This document shows positions 45,844 through 53,655 of a stretch of DNA of 64,000 nucleotides, piece after piece. The notes below the pieces were generated by a model that did no database searches, was not told the DNA's origin, and was given only the letters and a program-made list of their open reading frames with translations. The position numbers were made by a program, and so were the translations under genes. Positions within the stretch are counted from its first letter, which is position 1, and each line of letters opens with the position of its first letter. Where the stretch lies: assembly GCF_024347615.1 (NCBI RefSeq), contig NZ_AP025508.1, positions 3,348,001 through 3,412,000 of the forward strand. Direction: 5' to 3'. The DNA comes from Vibrio splendidus (GTDB lineage: Bacteria; Pseudomonadota; Gammaproteobacteria; Enterobacterales; Vibrionaceae).

Positions 45844-46122
45844 ATGAAAGAAAATATATTCCACAAACCCATTATTAAAAAAAGTATTGAAGCTATATTA
45901 CAAGAAGAAGTGATTAAGAATGGTGCATTTCCTAAGATGGATGGAGTCATCAGAGATACAATGGATACTCTTTACCTTACACTAATAGTTCACACTTACG
46001 GAAATCAGAGTAAAGCAGCAAAAATGCTAGGGGTAAGCAGAAGTGTTTACAAAAAAAGACTGGAAGAAGCATTAAAAAGGAAAAGGAAAAGGAAAAGGAA
46101 AAGGAAAAGGAAAAAAATATAA
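45844..46122 (+). CDS. Fis-like HTH protein with Lys-Arg repeat tail
   Basis: A 92-aa protein. Residues ~40-72 fit a Fis-type (HTH_8) DNA-binding domain: LTLIVHTYGNQSKAAKMLGV then SRSVYKKRL, close to the C-terminal helix-turn-helix of Fis and NtrC-type regulators. The last ~15 residues alternate Lys and Arg, encoded by a perfect AAAAGG tandem. No dimerisation region typical of full Fis can be identified with confidence, and no strong ribosome site is visible. It may be a nucleoid-binding or regulatory protein; a decayed piece of a larger regulator is the alternative. Confidence 0.6.
   Translation: MKENIFHKPIIKKSIEAILQEEVIKNGAFPKMDGVIRDTMDTLYLTLIVHTYGNQSKAAKMLGVSRSVYKKRLEEALKRKRKRKRKRKRKKI
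46075..46110 (+). repeat. AAAAGG hexanucleotide tandem repeat
   Basis: Six perfect AAAAGG units inside the Fis-like gene, each coding Lys-Arg, followed by A7. Because the unit is six bases, changes in copy number keep the frame and alter only the length of the basic tail. Confidence 0.97.
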
Positions 46123-46184
46123 TCATATACTCTATGGGGTAGTACTTATGCAGAAGCTCTAACTTCACTATCTCTACTTCTATC

Positions 46185-46244
46185 TCAGCGTTGAAATCTT
46201 TCCAGACGTAGCACTAAGGATTGAATGTTTTTCATCGGAATCAT
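46185..46244 (-). pseudogene. Decayed small coiled-coil gene, left copy
   Basis: Minus strand: MIPMKNIQSLVLRLERFQR then stop; in the next frame the sequence goes on as NAEIEVEIVKLELLHK. The same opening (MIPMKNI) and the later NAEIKIESDQ...LALLHQ occur in the better-preserved copy at 62430-62600. A hairpin GCACTACT/AGTAGTGC (46296-46324) lies upstream in both copies. Confidence 0.55.
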
Positions 46245-46439
46245 TTCTGTATGACCTTGGTTCAATGGCTTAATATCTAGATAGGTAAAAAATTGCACTA
46301 CTCACAACAGAAATTAAGTAGTGCCATGTAAGAAAAATAAAAGCAATCTAAAATATTCAATGTGCAGTTTATTATCAGCATTAACATATGTTAATGCTGA
46401 AAAATACGGGCACTTATTCAAAAACCAACCACCTGCAAT

Positions 46440-47141
46440 TTGATTAAATCAGATAAAATTTCAACCCAACATCTACACCCTAATACAGTTTATGCAAACA
46501 CATACAATTTACAAAAAATGAAAATTTATCAATTAATCCTCACAGATATCAATAAAAACAAATTTCAAAGTGGCGAATACATAAGTGTTCTCAACATTAG
46601 CAACCATTACAGTAAGGGGCTATCGCCGACCAGGGACGCTCTCAAAGAATTAACACACAATAAAATACTTACCAAAGGCCAAGGGAGAAAAGTTCTACTT
46701 CCAAAACTAACAACATCAACATCATCAGGCTTACACTTTCTACTGAAAAGTCTCTTACCAAAAATAATTGAAGACTCAGTTCATGAAAACTATGAAAGTT
46801 GGAAGCTTGATATCTTTAGTAAGTTCCCATTATATAAAGGCAGAAAAGAAGATACCGAAACATACGATTGCTTAGTAAACCAACACAACCTATACAAATG
46901 GTTACTTGGGGGCTCTAAATGCACTTTATCTGAAATATTACTCGAAACATTATCCAGAGTATTTAGATATCAATATTTTGCCTTATTACATGGTGAGGAT
47001 GTACTTTTATCTAGAGATGACTATCATACGCTACTGGATTTTGTGATTGACGACAATGTAGATGGATTAATAGGTAAAATATTAACCCACCTAGACAAAA
47101 GTGAGAGAATTGTCAATATGGTAATTGTTGAAAAATCATAG
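46440..47141 (+). CDS. GntR-like transcriptional regulator
   Basis: A 233-aa protein. Residues ~27-90 look like a GntR winged helix: MKIYQLILTDINKNKFQSGE, then the recognition part GLSPTRDALKELTHNKILTKG. The C-terminal ~140 residues are helical and could be an FCD-type ligand domain (LLETLSRVFRYQYFALLHGE ... LLDFVIDDNVDGLIGK). The true start is unclear: TTG at 46440 or the ATG at 46518 that begins the winged helix. AT-rich base use marks it as acquired. Target and ligand are unknown. Confidence 0.6.
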   Translation: MIKSDKISTQHLHPNTVYANTYNLQKMKIYQLILTDINKNKFQSGEYISVLNISNHYSKGLSPTRDALKELTHNKILTKGQGRKVLLPKLTTSTSSGLHFLLKSLLPKIIEDSVHENYESWKLDIFSKFPLYKGRKEDTETYDCLVNQHNLYKWLLGGSKCTLSEILLETLSRVFRYQYFALLHGEDVLLSRDDYHTLLDFVIDDNVDGLIGKILTHLDKSERIVNMVIVEKS

Positions 47142-47260
47142 CTCCTATCTGAAAAACAATACCTATATAAATCATATGTAGGTATTGTTTAAGAATCAGG
47201 TCGAATTACTACACATCCGCACATGTCGAAGTATAGAAATTATCATTCACTATCGACTAA

Positions 47261-47488
47261 TTAGAGAAACTCTAAGCTCCACTCGATAACCACTACACAT
47301 AATATGGCAAAGGCTACAGTCATTAGCGCAAGAGCTCCGGCTAAAACCAAAGTCACTAACTTTGCGGATGCCTGTATAACAACCTGATGCTCCTGAAGAG
47401 CCTCCTGAAGGAAGTTTATATAGAGAAGCTTTCCATCATCATCCAACGTTTCAATTTCATCATTAGAGAGCATAATTTCTTTTTTCAA
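47261..47488 (-). CDS. Small single-pass membrane protein, unknown
   Basis: A 75-aa protein with an acidic N-terminal half (MLSNDEIETLDDDGKLLYIN) and one long hydrophobic helix near the C-terminus (LVTLVLAGALALMTVAFAIL). It begins 35 bases downstream of the minus-strand hairpin of the left ~300-bp repeat. No family recognised. It could be a toxin-like or phage-type small membrane protein, but nothing shows that. Confidence 0.5.
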   Translation of the reverse strand: MKKEIMLSNDEIETLDDDGKLLYINFLQEALQEHQVVIQASAKLVTLVLAGALALMTVAFAILCVVVIEWSLEFL

Positions 47489-47522
47489 AAAACAACACCT
47501 TTATTTTACACGCACAGACGTA

Positions 47523-47830
47523 CCAGAAATGAAAAAGCCACCTCCGAAGAGATGGCCATTCAAGTATATCGAAACAGCAAGTAATCAAATCCATTTGAAA
47601 TGAACTATTCTCACAAAGCAGTCACGCACAGTAAGATATCAAGATAACAACATGTTTCGCTATTCAATCTACATCAACCCAGTTAAGACACAATGCTCGA
47701 CTTATAGAAATTAAATATCAATTCAAAAAATCACATACCACTGGTCAATATCTTATCAATTAAACAAAACACAACCGAAAAACGGCCAAAATCCCTATTA
47801 GTAACTCTTATTTAGGGTTTGTGTCCGGTT
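47523..47830. repeat. ~300-bp non-coding direct repeat, left copy
   Basis: About 90% or more identical by eye to 62813-63113 in the same orientation. It starts CCAGAAATGAAAAAGCC and ends TTTGTGTCCGGTT. On the minus strand its downstream end is a terminator (47532-47556) with a GCCATCTC-TTCG-GAGGTGGC stem and T5. It has no open frame of note, so it may encode a structured RNA. Confidence 0.9.
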
Positions 47831-47911
47831 TATCGTCGACGGGAAACTCTTCGAGGCTCATAAAATCGAAAAGATAGAGCGAGTACCATCTATATGTTCA
47901 GTGCTTACACG
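47831..47911 (+). pseudogene. ISAs1-family transposase relic, left half
   Basis: The sequence reads VDGK, then (after a one-base loss) LRGS, a stop, NRKDRASTIYMFSAYT. This matches the HxxIDGKTLRGS...MVSAY part of ISAs1-family transposases. It ends at the 9-bp target site GCTTACACG (47903-47911). The gene resumes after the same nine bases at 60074, 12.2 kb away. It was already decayed when interrupted. Confidence 0.8.
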
Positions 47912-48965
47912 GGCTTTGTTTCCTAAATCAGGGAACTAATACTTAAAGCTACGATCAGATCATCTAAGTTCACTCACATACTTAGAGCAATGCCAAAGCC
48001 TCGCTACAGAACAACTAACTGGAAACAATATAACCAAGCCCTAATCAATCGTGGTTCACTGACATTCTGGATTGATGAAGAAGCGATTCAAAAGTGGAAG
48101 CAACTCAAGCAAGGTAAACGAGGTCGACCTCGACTGTTTAGTGACTTAGCCATTACGACCGCCCTCATGGTTAAACGAGTATTCGCGATGCCGTTGAGAG
48201 CGTTACAAGGATTCATCGATTCTGTTTTCAAACTCGCTCAACTCCCGTTGTCATGCCCTCATTATTCATGCATCAGTAAACGAGCCAAAACGGTTAATGT
48301 GTCATTCAAGACAAAGACCCGAAGCGCAATACAGCATTTAGCCATTGATGCAACAGGGCTAAAGGTCTACGGTGAAGGTGAATGGAAAGTAAAAAAACAT
48401 GGTACTGACGGGAAGCGTCAAGTTTGGCGTAAGCTCCATTTAGCCGTAGACACTGGCACTCATGAAATCATTGCGACTGAGTTAAGTTTATCGAATGTCA
48501 CTGACGGTGAAGCTCTTCCTAATTTACTGAATCAAACTCGTCGTAGAATCAATGAGATATCTGGTGATGGAGCTTACGATACAAGACAATGCTACGAAGC
48601 CATACGTATTAAACAAGCTGTTCCACTTATTCCACCGAGAGAAGGTGCTACTTTTTTGGGTGCGAGGTCCCCCCCGTAATCTGGCGGTAGCTTACCAGAA
48701 ATTATACGGCTCAAATAAACATTGGAAAAAGAAGTACGGTTACCATAAACGGTCACTTTCAGAGACGGCTATGTTCCGTGTAAAGACACTGTTTGGTGGG
48801 CGATTAAGTTTAAGAAACTATAATGCTCAGGTTGGTGAAACCTACGCCATGATTAAAGCGCTGAACAAGCTTACAGGGCTTGGTATGCCTGAAATTCAGT
48901 GTGATGTTTAATAATTGCTCAATCTCGGGCTGTTTGATTTTCTGTCCGAATTACGCAACAAAGCC
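47912..48965 (+). mobile_element. IS5-family element, left copy
   Basis: 1054 bp. Left inverted repeat GGCTTTGTTTCCTAA; the right end is TTACGCAACAAAGCC, which differs at two or three positions. It is nearly identical to the right copy except for the last ~105 bases. Confidence 0.9.
47990..48911 (+). CDS. IS5-family transposase (left copy), two frames
   Basis: The first frame (47990-48679) starts MPKPRYRTTNWKQYNQAL and holds two catalytic Asp residues (LAIDATGLKVYG; ISGDGAYDTRQC). It then meets a stop. The second frame (read from about 48650 to 48911) continues FWVRGPPRNLAVAYQKLYGS, with the Y-R-E-K signature in YGYHKRSLSETAMFRVK and the last Glu. A +1 change of frame near the T6 run (48652-48657) or the C7 run (48669-48675) joins them into ~305 aa. 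The other copy has the same break, so it is either programmed or older than the duplication. Confidence 0.85.
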
Positions 48966-49035
48966 GTTCAAGCTAGCTTCACGGTCGCGAGGGACGTCGA
49001 TTTTGACTTCTCCATCATCGGTGATAATTGAATTT
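48966..49035 (-). pseudogene. IS256-family transposase fragment
   Basis: Minus-strand reading gives ITDDGEVKIDVPRDREAS, the conserved N-terminal-domain motif of IS256 (mutator-type) transposases. It is cut at 48966 by the IS5 copy. Only ~25 codons are recognisable. Confidence 0.65.
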
Positions 49036-49174
49036 AGTGCACACCCAAATACATCCCAGCTCTTCACATATTCTACCCCAATGATGAGAAGTGCACATGA
49101 TTATATCTCAAGAGCAGTTTGCTCAAATAGTTGACGAATAGTATCAAGAAGCCTGTCTCGCTTTATTTTTCTGT

Positions 49175-49375
49175 TTGAAAAAGGTTGTCCATCAGTACTC
49201 AACGCACAAACTTGAAAGAGATTTTTGTTGTATCGATACCGACAACTTAATAGACATACATGTTACTCCTGTTCTCAATGGTTGTACTATTAGTTTAGTA
49301 CAACAACGCTCGAAGGTTGGTGCGTTCAACACATCAAAGCCGAATCATGTAACAATGATAGTCAACGAACCGTAA
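49175..49375 (+). CDS. Hypothetical 66-aa frame
   Basis: An open frame ending ...HVTMIVNEP just upstream of the broken pilin gene, same strand. It has no recognised family and no clear ribosome site. It may be the tail of a lost gene; doubtful as a real protein. Confidence 0.25.
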   Translation: MKKVVHQYSTHKLERDFCCIDTDNLIDIHVTPVLNGCTISLVQQRSKVGAFNTSKPNHVTMIVNEP

Positions 49376-49441
49376 TTTGACTATTTCCATTTGTATGACT
49401 AGTTTTATTAAAAACAAGAGCCATTAATAAAAGGGTTTCAA

Positions 49442-49715
49442 ATGAATAAAATAATAATATCTTTTACATTGTTCCTCGGTGCCCTGGCCAGTGAGAAATC
49501 TTATGCGAGTCAAAGTACCGTAACATTTTCAGGGTCTATTGTAGAATCTCCTTGTCCCATTGACAAGATAACACTAAAAACTATGTCGTCCTCAAAAAAA
49601 ATGTGTTCCTAGCAAGATAGCAAAACAACCTGTCTACGGAAAAAAAAGCCTTACATCAGCTAATGAACCTGATCCATTGGTCATTGGTTACGTGTTAACG
49701 GTTGAATATTACTAA
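49442..49715 (+). pseudogene. Frameshifted fimbrial (pilin) subunit gene
   Basis: Starts MNKIIISFTLFLGALASEKS (signal peptide) and continues STVTFSGSIVESPCPI, the usual first strand and first Cys of chaperone-usher pilins. At an A8 run (49594-49601) the frame stops (49612), while the +1 frame reads CVPSKIAKQPVYGKKSLTSA and ends GYVLTVEYY, the usual C-terminal strand. Joined it gives only ~90 aa against ~160-180 in the family, so part of the middle is also missing. It faces away from the intact fimbrial operon. Confidence 0.72.
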
Positions 49716-49792
49716 CAGGCGAAATTATTTTACTTAAGGTATCCCCAATCTGGATAATATACCCCATCAGCTTTATAAATATCACTTATTCG

Positions 49793-49850
49793 GGGCATGA
49801 CTCTAACCTTGTGATTAATAATACTTCGTTCAATAAAGACGCCGAAGAAA
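49793..49850 (-). pseudogene. IS1-family 3' end remnant, left
   Basis: Minus strand reads FFGVFIERSIINHKVRVMP, aligning with GTFIEREFYH and downstream DNA of the better IS1 remnant at 57012-57235. The left IS3 element cuts it off. Confidence 0.5.
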
Positions 49851-49924
49851 TGCCCCCCAATTTTCGGACATGACTTTAAGTGATTGCTCTGTTTGTATAG
49901 TACCTAAAAATACTGGAACAGATT

Positions 49925-50206
49925 ATGACTAGAAAACGTAGAAATCACTCACCCGAATTTAAAGCTAAGGTGGCGCTTGATGTTGCTAGTGGTGATAAAA
50001 CTGTCGCTGAATTAGCTCAGAAATACAACCTTCACGCTAACCAAATCTCTACATGGAAAAAAGAGCTGCTCGAAAATGCAGCCATGATTTTTACCTCTGA
50101 AAGCCAGTCAGGCAAGGACAGCTCTGAAGAAGTGGATAAACTGCACGCCAAGATTGGTCAATTGACCATGGAAAATGATTTTTTGGCCAAAGAGCTCGGT
50201 CGTTAG
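49925..50206 (+). CDS. IS3-family OrfA
   Basis: A 93-aa helix-turn-helix protein (RRNHSPEFKAKVALDVASGD; AELAQKYNLHANQISTWKKE) with a C-terminal leucine-zipper-like helix (VDKLHAKIGQLTMENDFLAK). It is the DNA-binding half of an IS3 transposase. orfB is ruined, so no full transposase can be made. Confidence 0.85.
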   Translation: MTRKRRNHSPEFKAKVALDVASGDKTVAELAQKYNLHANQISTWKKELLENAAMIFTSESQSGKDSSEEVDKLHAKIGQLTMENDFLAKELGR

Positions 50207-50247
50207 ACCGAGCCCAGCGAAAGAGCTCGCTGGCCAAATCCACCCAA

Positions 50248-51065
50248 TTGCCAATAAAACGCCAGTGTGAACTTCTCAGTATTGCTCGCTCTACTTCTTA
50301 CTATCAACCCATAAGACTCTCTGCTGAAGGGATTGAACTACGCCGCATGATTGACGAAATTCACCTTCAGTATCCGTTCATGGGGAGCAGACGCATTCGA
50401 AATGAGTTGGCTAAAAAAGGTCATAACGTTAATCGTAAACGTGTCGTTCGGCTCATCCGAGACATGGGCATTGGGGCTATTTACCCCAAGCCTCGAACGA
50501 CCCTAGCAAACAAAGCACACAAGGTTTATCCCTACCTTTTGCGTGATATCGAAGTCACTTACCCGAATCAAGCTTGGGCGATTGACATCACGTATATCCC
50601 GATGGTTAAGTGATTCCTGTATTTAGTCGCCATTATCGACTGGTATAGCCGGAAGGTGCTATCTTGGTAGCTATCCAACACGATGGACACGATCTTTTGT
50701 ATCGAAGCCCTTGAAGACGCGCTTAAACATTATGGACCGCCAGATATCTTCAACTCAGAACAAGGCAGTCAGTTTACCAGCACCGAATTCACACAGAAGC
50801 TAATCGACCATGGAGTCAGGATAAGTATGGATGGGAAAGGACGCCGGTCGACAATGTTTTCATCGAGCGATTTTAGAGAAGCCTGAAATATGAGGAAGTT
50901 TACTTGAAAGCTTGCACAACACCCCGAGAAGCAGAGCTTGAATTCGGCCACTACATGGTGTTTTATAATGAGGAGCGTGATCAATAGGCACTCAATGAAC
51001 CCAACCCGATGAAGCCTACTTTGGTAGGCAGAGATACGCTGCATGAGCTGCATCAACCACTTGAG
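50248..51065 (+). pseudogene. IS3-family OrfB, broken
   Basis: The start PIKRQCELLSIARSTSYYQP and the first catalytic region NQAWAIDITYIPM are clear. A stop at 50611 and another after KVLSW follow. The middle (ALEDALKHYGPPDIFNSEQG) reads on, then a frameshift near 50850 precedes FIERFWRSLKYEEVYLKAC and another stop. At least four lesions; not functional. Confidence 0.85.
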
Positions 51066-51098
51066 ATATTAGCTTATGTGACCAAAAATTGGGGCCCA

Positions 51099-51509
51099 CT
51101 TCTTTTCAGATACAGCTTGGTATATCGAACCTAGCAGAAGGTCTTTTTGTAACAAATAAAGAGATGCTGGATTAGCAAAATCGTCAACATCGATTAATAT
51201 TGTGACGGCGTGAAAAATACACTTGAAAAAATTACTTAAAGGTATTATCAACCATTTATAGGATAATTTAACTATTCAGTAAAATGCTTAAATGAACAGT
51301 GTTACCCTTTACAGAAACGCTTAAGACCTTGTCTAAAAGCTGAAAAAGCGTACCAGCCATTGCTGTATCATTTACAATGACTGGTATAGCCAGTCTGCCC
51401 CCCAAACGACAATACTTCTGGAACTGGAACAGGGCTCCGACATGATTAATGAACAATCAAATAGATCAATCGCTCTGAGGGTATTAATAAAGTGTAGGCT
51501 GACTTTTTT
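51099..51509. other. Downstream region of the fimbrial operon
   Basis: About 410 bases between the IS3 end and the last fimbrial gene. A 62-aa minus-strand frame (51268-51456, with VIVNDTAMAGTLFQLLDKVL) is the only open frame of note. It lacks a ribosome site and a recognised family and may be a gene tail. No strong terminator for the operon is visible. Confidence 0.35.
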
Positions 51510-52025
51510 TCAAATATACTCAACTGATAAAACTAATTTACTTCGGAAAGAACCTTTAGCTACAGGAATAGGCGAAATACCTATCACATTTGCTATAATT
51601 GATGCGTTATATAATTCGTTACCCGTAACGTTATTAAAATACTTAGATCTATATACTAACGTATTATCTTCTCTCCACTTTAACCTAATAAATACACCAT
51701 TCAAACTAGTTTTGAGTATACCCGGTTGCGAAGTCAAATCATGTATATTTTTTACGTCCAATCTTATACCTCTACTACGTACGGGTGAAGAACTACAATC
51801 AATTAAAATTGGGACATCTACAGGTGATCCTGAACCAGTGGTTACTTCCGATACAGAATAAGTTCCCATATCTATGGTTTGATCTAGTCCTGTACCATTA
51901 TTTATTGAACACGTCGGACCAACAACTTCACCAGTAACACTCACTACGGAACTGGTAGTCTTGGCTAGAGCAGCTTTTGATAATAAGCAGACTATAACTA
52001 AAACAGATATTTTTAAAAATTTCAT
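51510..52025 (-). CDS. Minor fimbrial subunit
   Basis: A 171-aa chaperone-usher pilin. Signal peptide MKFLKISVLVIVCLLSKAALA; the mature part begins with TSSVVSVTGEVVGPTCSINN, with the first Cys of the pilin disulphide, and the second Cys lies in PILIDCSSS. The C-terminal strand ends KLVLSVEYI, with the penultimate aromatic expected for donor-strand complementation. ATG at 52025 is preferred to an in-frame GTG two codons earlier. It is the last gene of the operon, five bases after the preceding stop plus ribosome site. Possible roles are adapter, terminator or tip subunit. Confidence 0.85.
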   Translation of the reverse strand: MKFLKISVLVIVCLLSKAALAKTTSSVVSVTGEVVGPTCSINNGTGLDQTIDMGTYSVSEVTTGSGSPVDVPILIDCSSSPVRSRGIRLDVKNIHDLTSQPGILKTSLNGVFIRLKWREDNTLVYRSKYFNNVTGNELYNASIIANVIGISPIPVAKGSFRSKLVLSVEYI

Positions 52026-52036
52026 ACCCACCTATC

Positions 52037-52960
52037 TCACGAATATGTAAGCGTAAAAGCTAATCGAACTTGTAAGGTGCCGAGCTCTGCACGATCCTTT
52101 GCTTTTACTTGAATCTGGAGCCCTTTGAAATCTGTAAATGGATCAAGCGGATATATTTTTGAACCAGAGCTATCTTTCAAGATAATATCAACATTTGATA
52201 AATTTGTATTTTCCCCTGAATTTGACAGATTTTGATATACTAAGCTAGCACCGTGGGGTAATTTTGATCTTGTTGAATCACCGTCAGTACAAGTTAGGTC
52301 TAAATCAAACGGTCGAGTCGTGGAGCCCCGCATTGGAATTTTACCCATATCTATTGATTGATCAGTTAGAGTACAAGTATTATTTCTTACTACGATTTGG
52401 ATATCCTGATTGCCTACCTGATTCCACCAATCATCGGATATAACCCCTAGGGTTAATTTTTTACGGTACCTACCGGGAGCAAGCGTACTTGGCAATGTAA
52501 ATCTAACAAACGAAATGTTAGTGCTAACATTATAGTACTTACCTCCAGGCGTATTTAAAGGATCTACAGCATAATTATCACCACAAGTAGCTCCAGTTGT
52601 ACAAAAATCTTTTCTACCATTTAAAATATTAATAGAAACTGATGACCAAGGGGTAGTAGTATATGCTGAAGCATCAGCATTAAACATTTCAGCTATAATC
52701 CCGTTTGGATCAGTGACTTTGCTTGGCAAAGGACAGGGCGCAGACCAGAATGCCGTGTTTCTAAAGTTTCCGAAACCTAGACACACTCCGGAATGATTGC
52801 TGTACACATTCGTTTTATTGTATTGTTGATCAAAAAAAGCGTTAAAGGTATCTCCTGGCGAGGCTTCGATTATAACATTAGCCGAACTTAAACCAGACCA
52901 AAAAGCAAAAAAAATAAGAAGAAATTTTAAACAAAATGAGTTAATAAATACTATATTCAT
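52037..52960 (-). CDS. Fimbrial tip adhesin, two-domain
   Basis: A 307-aa protein with a signal peptide (FLLIFFAFWSGLSSA). The long N-terminal region (residues ~30-190, with paired Cys in GVCLGFGNF/SAPCPLP and DFCTTGATCGDN) looks like a receptor-binding domain. The last ~110 residues are a pilin domain (NNTCTLTDQSIDMGKIPMRG ... LTCTDGD) ending LQVRLAFTLTYS. This two-part layout is that of FimH-type adhesins. ATG at 52960 begins the signal peptide; it overlaps the chaperone gene's end, implying coupled translation. The ligand is unknown. Confidence 0.82.
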   Translation of the reverse strand: MNIVFINSFCLKFLLIFFAFWSGLSSANVIIEASPGDTFNAFFDQQYNKTNVYSNHSGVCLGFGNFRNTAFWSAPCPLPSKVTDPNGIIAEMFNADASAYTTTPWSSVSINILNGRKDFCTTGATCGDNYAVDPLNTPGGKYYNVSTNISFVRFTLPSTLAPGRYRKKLTLGVISDDWWNQVGNQDIQIVVRNNTCTLTDQSIDMGKIPMRGSTTRPFDLDLTCTDGDSTRSKLPHGASLVYQNLSNSGENTNLSNVDIILKDSSGSKIYPLDPFTDFKGLQIQVKAKDRAELGTLQVRLAFTLTYS

Positions 52961-53633
52961 TAAAAGCACCAAAATCATCTATGGATTCAAAAGTTAACTT
53001 TGAAGAAGGTTGTAAAGTAACACCTTCTAGCTTAACCTTACTAAATGGCTTAAAAATACTAAGACTTTCACTTACTTCTTGGGTGGATTCAATATCAACA
53101 TCGTTCAATTTTAGTGAGGATATTGAGAAGTAATAAGGTGTAGTATTTTCTAAAAAAGTGACACCATTTTCGTCTATTAAACGCATTTTCAATTCTGCAT
53201 CTTTTCGACCATTACGTAATACATCCGGACGATAAATAAGTTTTACTTTTGTATGTATTGCAATAACCATTGAGTTATTAGGATTCTTATTTGCAGATGG
53301 TATTTCCTGAATATTTAACCAATATATAGATTCTCTATTTTTAGGTTGGTCATTACTAACTCGTGCTATACGTACTACCTGACTATCTCCACCATTAATT
53401 TTTGAAAATGATGGCATCGGTATAAATGAAACATCTGACTTAGGTGAGCTAATATTTTCCACCCAAACTTGACTACCATACATAAATTTTGATTGGTTGG
53501 TAATATCTATTGAAATATTTTCTTTCTCTTCATCATAAATAAATCTCGTACCATCTAAAATGAAAGCAGCTAATGTTGGTTGGGATAATATGCTTAGTAA
53601 AATAAATGCTAAATAATTAATTTTAATTTTCAT
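52941..53633 (-). CDS. Periplasmic fimbrial chaperone (PapD-like)
   Basis: A 230-aa two-immunoglobulin-domain chaperone. Signal peptide MKIKINYLAFILLSILSQPTLA; domain 1 has the GTRFIYDEEKENISIDITNQ start and the family motif ESIYWLNIQEIPS; KLIYRPDVL follows at the domain boundary. It folds pilin subunits and hands them to the usher. ATG at 53633 (before the signal peptide) is chosen, with AAGAGA upstream; upstream in-frame codons overlap the usher gene. The adhesin gene starts inside its last 20 bases. Confidence 0.9.
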   Translation of the reverse strand: MKIKINYLAFILLSILSQPTLAAFILDGTRFIYDEEKENISIDITNQSKFMYGSQVWVENISSPKSDVSFIPMPSFSKINGGDSQVVRIARVSNDQPKNRESIYWLNIQEIPSANKNPNNSMVIAIHTKVKLIYRPDVLRNGRKDAELKMRLIDENGVTFLENTTPYYFSISSLKLNDVDIESTQEVSESLSIFKPFSKVKLEGVTLQPSSKLTFESIDDFGAFNEYSIY

Positions 53634-53655
53634 TAGTAGTCTCTTGTTAATTTTA

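Larger units (their letters stand above)
49851..51098 (+). mobile_element. IS3-family element, inactivated
   Basis: 1248 bp with imperfect ends TGCCCCCCAATTTTCGG and (right, complement) TGGGCCCCAATTTTTGG. orfA is intact and orfB is broken. No clear target duplication is seen. Confidence 0.82.

Noticed and set aside
49851..51098. The IS3 element as an active mobile element
   Set aside because: orfB has several stops and frameshifts, so it cannot make transposase itself.
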